Below, in pieces: positions 1 to 3,786 of a stretch of 6,438 nucleotides of DNA. Source of the stretch: Spirochaetota bacterium (GTDB lineage: Bacteria; Spirochaetota; Spirochaetia; Treponematales; UBA12059); NCBI GenBank assembly GCA_022709445.1, contig JAKLIU010000117.1:1-6438 (forward strand), written 5' to 3'. The position numbers and the translations under genes were made by a program. Positions within the stretch are counted from its first letter, which is position 1. Every line of letters begins with the position of its first letter. The notes below the pieces were generated by a model, which saw nothing but the letters and a program-made list of their open reading frames with translations, ran no database searches and was not told the DNA's origin.

Positions 1-429
1 TCGTACAACTACGAACAGAAGCCCCTGGACGCGTCCACGGTGCCCGACGCGATCGCCGTCCTGGACGCTTGGCGGGAGGAGAAGGGCGTGGACGGGGACT
101 ACGTCGCCTCGCGCGAGGCCCTGGACCTGTACGACCGGCTCTGCATGCGCGGGGCGGTCTATTACGTGGACGGCAAGCCGGCCGGCTACGCCCTGGGCGA
201 GCCCCTGTCCAAGGGGCGCATGTTCGCCGTGCACTTCGAGAAGGCCCTGGGCTCCTACAAGGGCATCTACCAGTTCCTGAACCAGGCCTTCGCCCAGTCC
301 CTGCCCGCCCACGTGAAATTCGTCAACCGGGAGCAGGACCTGGGCGACGAGGGCCTCAGGCAGGCCAAGATGACCTACCGGCCCGTTGGCTTCGTGCGCA
401 AGTACCGGGTCCTTCCGCCCGCCAGGTGA
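1..429 (+). CDS. DUF2156 / phosphatidylglycerol lysyltransferase C-terminal-like protein, 5'-truncated by the window
   Basis: The reading frame is open from base 1, so the start lies upstream; 142 C-terminal residues are visible, about half of a usual stand-alone DUF2156 protein (around 300 residues). The family has a GNAT-like acyltransferase fold related to the C-terminal domain of the MprF lysyl-phosphatidylglycerol synthase. Conserved family blocks are recognisable in order (visible-residue numbering): GAVYYVDGKPAGYALGEPL at 51-69, AVHFEKALGSYKGIYQFLNQ at 76-95, and VNREQDLGDEGLRQAKMTY at 108-126, followed by RPVGFVRKYRV at the end. The Asn-Arg-Glu-x-Asp-Leu-Gly segment is the most diagnostic. 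No membrane segment is present in the visible part, so this looks like the soluble stand-alone form rather than full MprF. A GTG at 40 could start an ORF but is not a plausible start because the conserved frame continues upstream. The acceptor substrate is unknown. It is followed after 5 bases by a nucleotidyltransferase-like gene, probably in the same transcript. Confidence 0.85.
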   Translation, partial: SYNYEQKPLDASTVPDAIAVLDAWREEKGVDGDYVASREALDLYDRLCMRGAVYYVDGKPAGYALGEPLSKGRMFAVHFEKALGSYKGIYQFLNQAFAQSLPAHVKFVNREQDLGDEGLRQAKMTYRPVGFVRKYRVLPPAR

Positions 430-430
430 G
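424..430 (+). promoter_or_regulatory. Shine-Dalgarno that fixes the start of the nucleotidyltransferase-like gene
   Basis: AGGTGAG lies 4 bases before the ATG at 435 and matches the AGGTGA part of the anti-SD complement. The TGA stop of the DUF2156 gene (427-429) is embedded in it. Termination and re-initiation are therefore probably coupled, and this supports ATG 435 over the in-frame ATG at 69, which lies deep inside the preceding gene. Confidence 0.6.
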
Positions 431-434
431 CGCC

Positions 435-1469
435 ATGCTGGATTTCGACGCGCTCAGTTCGTCCGGCCACGCGGCCTGCTTCGCCTCGCGCGGCCGCATC
501 CCGGAGGAGGCCGCGGCCCGGGCGGGCTTCCCCGACACGGCTTCCTGGCTGGCCGACCTGGCTTCCCGCACCTGCTGCGTCACCATGCTGGCCGGCGCGG
601 GCACCCGCTGGGTGGAGTCGCTCCGGACTGCGGACCCCCGGCCGGACTTCGACCCGGCCCGGCCCCGGGGGCTCTTCTCGGTCCGCAACGTCATGGGAGC
701 CGGGCCCGATCCGGTGCCCATCGCGGCCTACGCCCTGGCGGCCACCCGGGACCTGGGCGACCATATCGTCGTGGTGCGCGGCTGGGAGGACGAGATCCGC
801 TCCCTGATCCTGGAGCCCATCGGCTACCGGCCCGGCGGGTGGCGCTTCGCCACACAGGAAGCGCCCGGGGGCAAGCCCAGGGGCCATGGCGACGCGGCCT
901 GGCAGACCATGGACCTGTGGTCGGGCTACGAGTACCTGGCGGTCAACTTCGGGGGCGACGCCTCCAACCCGGCCAGCGTCCTCTCTGCCCTGGCGGCGCT
1001 GGACGCCCTGTCCCGCCGCTCCGCCCGGACTGATGCGCCTCCGCCCGCCCTGGTGCTCCCGGTGGCGTGGATGGAGAACCCCGCCTACCCGATAGGGCTG
1101 GACTCCCGCGGCCTTCCCGTGCGCTTCGGCCACGCCAAGCTGCAGGGCGGCTCGGTGACGGCCGGCGGCGGCGCGTTCACCAACGTGGGCGTGCGCGTGT
1201 ACCGCGTGGACGCGCTCCGCGAGGCCATCCTGCGCATCCGGGCCGCGCACTGGACCGCGGGGGGCGGCTGGCGCATCCCGGGCAACGCCCCTCCGGGAAG
1301 CGACGACCCCTCCGGCGGCGAGTTCGCCCTGGACAACGTGGACGCGGCCCTGGCGGCGGAAGGCAGGGCGCGCATCCTGCACGTGGCCCTCCCGCAGGAG
1401 CTGTCCCCGGTCAAGACCCTCGCCGACATCCCCCGCTTCGAGCGCGACGTGGCCGTCATCTACGGCTGA
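435..1469 (+). CDS. divergent nucleotidyltransferase (sugar-nucleotide pyrophosphorylase-like), GT-A fold
   Basis: 344 residues. The layout resembles sugar-1-phosphate nucleotidyltransferases (UDPGP / NTP_transferase superfamily), which join a nucleoside triphosphate and a sugar phosphate, releasing pyrophosphate. The glycine-rich nucleotide loop appears as LAGAGTRW (52-59), then RPRGLFSV (76-83) where the family has P-K-G-hydrophobic. A Rossmann-like strand DHIVVVRGWEDEI (109-121), the segment PGGKPRGHGDA (144-154) resembling the family GHGD motif, and a putative metal/nucleotide Asp within AVNFGGDASNP (169-179) follow. GGEFALDNVDAAL (294-306) resembles the GlmU-type E-Y-x-x-T-D segment, and the protein ends in a TLADIPRFERD stretch. 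The N-terminal 45 or so residues are an extension with no recognised domain. Odd points: the loop reads GAG rather than GGxG, and Arg replaces the usual Lys of the PKG motif. Substrates cannot be named. It sits directly behind the DUF2156 gene, which suggests a shared envelope or surface-glycan role (inference). A catalytically impaired relative is possible. Confidence 0.65.
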   Translation: MLDFDALSSSGHAACFASRGRIPEEAAARAGFPDTASWLADLASRTCCVTMLAGAGTRWVESLRTADPRPDFDPARPRGLFSVRNVMGAGPDPVPIAAYALAATRDLGDHIVVVRGWEDEIRSLILEPIGYRPGGWRFATQEAPGGKPRGHGDAAWQTMDLWSGYEYLAVNFGGDASNPASVLSALAALDALSRRSARTDAPPPALVLPVAWMENPAYPIGLDSRGLPVRFGHAKLQGGSVTAGGGAFTNVGVRVYRVDALREAILRIRAAHWTAGGGWRIPGNAPPGSDDPSGGEFALDNVDAALAAEGRARILHVALPQELSPVKTLADIPRFERDVAVIYG

Positions 1470-1531
1470 AGTCCTCCGCGCCCCGATCTCCTGCTCGTCC
1501 CCGCATCCCCTGGCGTCTCCATCGGCTTTCC

Positions 1532-1541
1532 TTCATATGAA
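1532..1541. repeat. 10-bp perfect palindrome over the -35
   Basis: TTCATATGAA is its own reverse complement and covers the proposed -35 element. A dimeric repressor or activator could bind here (inference). A match this short can arise by chance in AT-rich sequence. Confidence 0.35.
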
Positions 1542-1560
1542 ATATTATATATATTGTAAT
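1532..1560 (+). promoter_or_regulatory. Sigma70-type promoter of the LUD-domain gene
   Basis: TTCATA (1532-1537) matches the -35 consensus at 4 of 6 positions; TGTAAT (1555-1560) matches the -10 at 5 of 6, with a 17-base spacer. Transcription would start near 1567, leaving a leader of about 18 bases before ATG 1585. Other -10-like hexamers overlap (TATATT 1550-1555, TATAGT 1562-1567), so the exact start is uncertain, but the island is the clearest promoter in the window. Confidence 0.55.
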
Positions 1561-1571
1561 GTATAGTACAT
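1559..1571. repeat. Inverted repeat at the proposed transcription start
   Basis: ATGTA - TAG - TACAT forms 5-bp arms around a 3-base centre just downstream of the -10. It could be half of an operator pair with the palindrome at 1532-1541. The centre-to-centre distance is about 28-29 bases, which is not an obvious whole number of helical turns. Confidence 0.3.
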
Positions 1572-1572
1572 G

Positions 1573-1578
1573 AAGGAG
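1573..1578 (+). promoter_or_regulatory. Shine-Dalgarno deciding the LUD-gene start
   Basis: AAGGAG sits 6 bases before ATG 1585, an ideal spacing. It lies inside the codons that would follow the alternative ATG at 1570, and that ATG has only AT-rich sequence before it. The start at 1585 is therefore preferred. Confidence 0.75.
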
Positions 1579-1584
1579 CATGAG

Positions 1585-2184
1585 ATGAGCGCACACACGT
1601 TCGACAAGGTAAAGGCCTCCCTGGAATCCTCCGGTTTCACCGTTCACCTGGCGGCGGACGCCGCCGCCGCCAAGGACCTGGCCCTCTCCCTGGTGCCCAA
1701 GGGCGCCGAAGTGTTCACCATGGCCAGCGTCACCCTCGACGAGACCGGCATAGCGGCGGCCATAAACGGGGGCGACCGGGATTCCGTGCGTTCCCGCCTG
1801 TCCGGGATGGATCCCAAGGCCCAGGGCCGCGAGATGCGCAAGCTGGGCGCGGGACCCGACTTCGCCATCGGCTCGGTCCACGCGGTGACCGAGGACGGAG
1901 CCCTCCTCATTGCCAGCCTTACCGGCAGCCAGCTGCCCGCGTACGCCTACGGCGCCGGAACCGTCATCTTCGTAGTGGGGTCGCAGAAGATCGTGCCCGA
2001 CGTCGGCGCGGGCTTCCGCAGGATAGACGAGACCGTGCTGCCCAAGGAGAGCGCGCGGGCCCGGGCGGCCTACGGCCTGCCGGAGAGTTTCTCCAGTTTC
2101 CCGTCCAAGGTCCTGGTGTACCGCCGCGAGGTGCAGCCAGGCAGGGTGCACGTGATCCTGGTGGACCGGGCCCTGGGCTTCTGA
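1585..2184 (+). CDS. LUD-domain (DUF162) protein, LutC-like
   Basis: 199 residues from the preferred start (204 from ATG 1570), the usual length for a single LUD domain. LUD domains occur in LutB/LutC of the lactate-utilisation complex and in many stand-alone proteins of unknown role. The signature region is GSVHAVTEDGALLIASLTG (96-114), then QLPAYAYGAGTVIFVVGSQK (116-135). The family's C-terminal strand, RVHVILVDRALGF, closes the protein (187-199). An Ala-rich stretch at 24-30 is low in complexity. No signal peptide, membrane segment or cysteine cluster is present, so it should be a cytoplasmic protein without an Fe-S site. No LutA or LutB partner lies next to it, so calling it LutC would overreach. 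It has its own AT-rich promoter and looks like a single-gene transcript. Its biochemical activity is not known from the sequence. Confidence 0.85.
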   Translation: MSAHTFDKVKASLESSGFTVHLAADAAAAKDLALSLVPKGAEVFTMASVTLDETGIAAAINGGDRDSVRSRLSGMDPKAQGREMRKLGAGPDFAIGSVHAVTEDGALLIASLTGSQLPAYAYGAGTVIFVVGSQKIVPDVGAGFRRIDETVLPKESARARAAYGLPESFSSFPSKVLVYRREVQPGRVHVILVDRALGF

Positions 2185-2196
2185 CCCGGCCCGTCC

Positions 2197-2225
2197 TTGC
2201 GCCGCGGCCCGGCCGTCGGTATATT
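2197..2225 (+). promoter_or_regulatory. Candidate promoter of the cNMP-racemase-radical SAM operon
   Basis: TTGCGC (2197-2202; TTG conserved, 3 of 6) and TATATT (2220-2225; 5 of 6) are separated by exactly 17 bases within a 77-base gap that is otherwise very GC-rich. Transcription would begin near 2232, about 30 bases before ATG 2262. The isolated AT-rich hexamer in this context is the main argument. Confidence 0.45.
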
Positions 2226-2261
2226 TGAACGCATGCCGCCCGTCCGCGGCGCGAGGATTCC

Positions 2262-2690
2262 ATGGTCGACGTTTCCGCCCTGCAGAAATATTCCTTGTTC
2301 GGCGGCCTCCTTCCGGAGGACGTCGCCCGCATAAAACCCTACCTGTGCGGGGCCGCCTACGAGACCGGCGACGCCATCATTTCCGAGGGCCAGCCCAACG
2401 GCCGCCTTCACTTCCTGATCGAGGGCCGGGTGGCCGTGGTCAAGCGCGACCGGACCATCATCGAGCTGTCCGAGGGCGACACCTTCGGCGAGGTGGAGAT
2501 CATGGACGTCCTGCCCGCGGTGGCCACCATCCGGGCCTTGTGCCCCACGCGCATCGTCTACATATCCAACCACTGCCTCCACGAGATCTACAAGGACGAC
2601 CCGCGGGTGTTCGCCATGCTGGTGATGAACCTGGCGCGCGAGCTGGCGCGGCGCCTGCGGCGCATGGACGAGCTGGCCTGTGCGCAGTGA
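2262..2690 (+). CDS. stand-alone cyclic-nucleotide-binding domain protein (Crp/CAP effector-like)
   Basis: 142 residues forming a single cNMP-binding beta-roll and a C-terminal helix; there is no helix-turn-helix, so it is not a complete Crp/Fnr regulator. Visible elements: opening helix ALQKYSLFGGL (6-16), the turn YETGDAIISEGQPNGRLHFL (33-52), the strand IEGRVAVVKR (53-62), and the phosphate-binding cassette FGEVEIMDVLPAVATI (75-90). A long basic amphipathic helix (about 117-137, containing LARELARRLRRMDEL) follows and could mediate dimerisation or partner binding. In the cassette, FGE is retained but the canonical Pro-Arg-x-Ala-Thr reads Pro-Ala-Val-Ala-Thr, so the Arg that clamps the cyclic phosphate in Crp and PKA is Ala86. 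Ligand binding may be altered or lost. The start is ATG 2262 with GAGGA at 2253-2257. The last 11 bases overlap the racemase-like gene, suggesting it acts with that gene or the next (inference). Confidence 0.85.
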   Translation: MVDVSALQKYSLFGGLLPEDVARIKPYLCGAAYETGDAIISEGQPNGRLHFLIEGRVAVVKRDRTIIELSEGDTFGEVEIMDVLPAVATIRALCPTRIVYISNHCLHEIYKDDPRVFAMLVMNLARELARRLRRMDELACAQ

Positions 2691-3786
2691 TCCCGGCCGC
2701 CCGCCGTATCCCTTCATCGACATCGACCTGGGCAAGGTGCGCGCCAACGCGGCGACGCTGCGCTCCCTCTGCGACGCGTCGGGGATAGTCCCGGCGGGCG
2801 TGGTCAAGTCCGCCCTCGGTTCGCCGGAAATCGCGGGGGCCATGATGGGCGCCGGCATCGCCACCATCGCGGATTCCCGGCTGGAGAACCTGGCCCGCCT
2901 GCGCGCCGCCTTCCCTGGCCTCGATACCCTGCTCCTGCGCCTGCCATCGCCGAGCCGGGCCGACGAGACGGTCGCCCTGGCCGATGCCAGCCTCTGCTCC
3001 GAGCCGGCCGTCTTCCTCGCCCTGGACTCCGCCGCCGGGAAGGCCGGCATCGTCCACCGCGTCATCCTGATGGTGGACCTGGGCGACCTGCGGGAAGGCG
3101 TCCTGCCGGAGGACGTCATGGAGACCGCCGCCGCGGTGCTGGCCTGCCGCAACCTGAGGCTGGATGGCCTGGGCGCCAACTTCGGCTGCCTTCGCGGCGT
3201 CCTGCCCACGGCGGAGAACCTGGGCAGCCTGGTCTCCCTGGCGGCGGACCTGCGCCGGCGCTTCGGCATCGAGCTGCCCGAGGTCTCCGGCGGCAACACC
3301 TTCTGCCTGCCGCTCCTGGAGTCCGGCCTCATGCCCGCGGGCGTCAACCGGCTCAGGGTGGGCGCGGCCATCATCCTGGCGGCCGCACCCACGCCGCCCG
3401 GGCTCAAGGCCAGGCTGCACGCCGACGCCTGCATGCTCCGGGCGGAGATCATCGAACTCAGGCGCAAGGCCCCGCTGCCGGGCTCGGTGCGCGGGACTGA
3501 CGCCTTCGGGAAGCCCCCCTCCGACGTCGAGGGCGAGCCCCCGACCCTGCGCGCGATCCTGGCCCTGGGCAGGCAGGACGCGGTGCCGGAGGACCTCTTC
3601 CCCCTGGATCCGGCGCTCCGCGTGCTGGGAGCCTCGAGCGACCACCTGGTGGTCGACCTGGGCTCCTCGTCGCGGGAGTACCGCGTGGGCGACGAGCTGG
3701 GCTTCACCCTGGAATACGGAGCCTTCATGACCGCCATGACCTCGCCCTTCGTCGCCAAGCGCTACCTGCCCGGGGAGAGCGGGTGA
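2680..3786 (+). CDS. alanine/ornithine racemase-family PLP-dependent protein (Orr-like)
   Basis: 368 residues, close to the usual length of the alanine/ornithine racemase family (ornithine racemase Orr of amino-acid-fermenting clostridia interconverts L- and D-ornithine). The N-terminal FIDIDLGKVRANA (12-24) and GVVK (40-43) are typical of the fold-III PLP barrel, with Lys43 the likely Schiff-base residue. Further family blocks are ADSRLENL (64-71), LLLRLPS (84-90), VDLGDLREG (132-140), GVLPTAENLG (173-182), GINxLR-like GVNRLRVG (221-228), ILALGRQD (293-300), LGASSDH (316-322) and LEYGAFMTAMTSP (344-356). The family usually has SGGNSSS; here it is SGGNTFC (203-209). The expected GEAILLGRE-like stretch reads GAAIILAAAP (228-237). 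These changes make the exact substrate uncertain and could mean a new specificity. The start is GTG 2680, inside the upstream gene; the next in-frame GTG (2737) would remove the conserved N-terminus. The stop overlaps the radical SAM start. Confidence 0.85.
   Translation: MRSDPGRPPYPFIDIDLGKVRANAATLRSLCDASGIVPAGVVKSALGSPEIAGAMMGAGIATIADSRLENLARLRAAFPGLDTLLLRLPSPSRADETVALADASLCSEPAVFLALDSAAGKAGIVHRVILMVDLGDLREGVLPEDVMETAAAVLACRNLRLDGLGANFGCLRGVLPTAENLGSLVSLAADLRRRFGIELPEVSGGNTFCLPLLESGLMPAGVNRLRVGAAIILAAAPTPPGLKARLHADACMLRAEIIELRRKAPLPGSVRGTDAFGKPPSDVEGEPPTLRAILALGRQDAVPEDLFPLDPALRVLGASSDHLVVDLGSSSREYRVGDELGFTLEYGAFMTAMTSPFVAKRYLPGESG
3772..3777 (+). promoter_or_regulatory. Shine-Dalgarno of the radical SAM gene
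   Basis: GGGGAG lies 5 bases before GTG 3783, inside the end of the racemase-like gene. With the GTGA start/stop overlap (3783-3786) it supports translational coupling and the choice of the GTG start. Confidence 0.7.

Larger units (their letters stand above)
1470..1584 (+). other. Intergenic gap with AT-rich promoter island
   Basis: The first ~60 bases are ordinary GC-rich sequence in which I see no gene and no convincing terminator hairpin. From about 1532 to 1572 the composition switches abruptly to AT-rich, holding the promoter and palindromes listed separately. Confidence 0.6.

Noticed and set aside
69..434. Extended N-terminus of the nucleotidyltransferase-like gene from ATG 69
   Set aside because: The extension overlaps the DUF2156 frame, encodes an Arg/Gly/Pro-rich sequence with no domain, and a good SD precedes ATG 435.
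1532..1571. Crp/Fnr-type binding site at the AT-rich island
   Set aside because: Neither TGTGA-N6-TCACA nor TTGAT-N4-ATCAA is present; the palindromes here have different arms. The local cNMP-domain protein has no DNA-binding domain.
1570..1584. ATG 1570 as start of the LUD-domain gene
   Set aside because: AAGGAG at 1573-1578 would lie within its codons, while it is correctly spaced for ATG 1585; 1570 would also sit at or next to the proposed transcription start.
1585..2184. Naming the LUD gene lutC
   Set aside because: No lutA or lutB neighbour is visible and many LUD proteins are unrelated to lactate use.
2185..2220. Rho-independent terminator after the LUD gene
   Set aside because: The GC-rich run has partial self-complementarity (CGGCC/GGCCG), as expected from composition, but no clean stem followed by a T tract.
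2070..3758. 562-codon open frame on the - strand across the cNMP and racemase genes
   Set aside because: It is antisense to three recognisable genes, and its Ser/Arg-rich translation shows no domain; a composition artefact.
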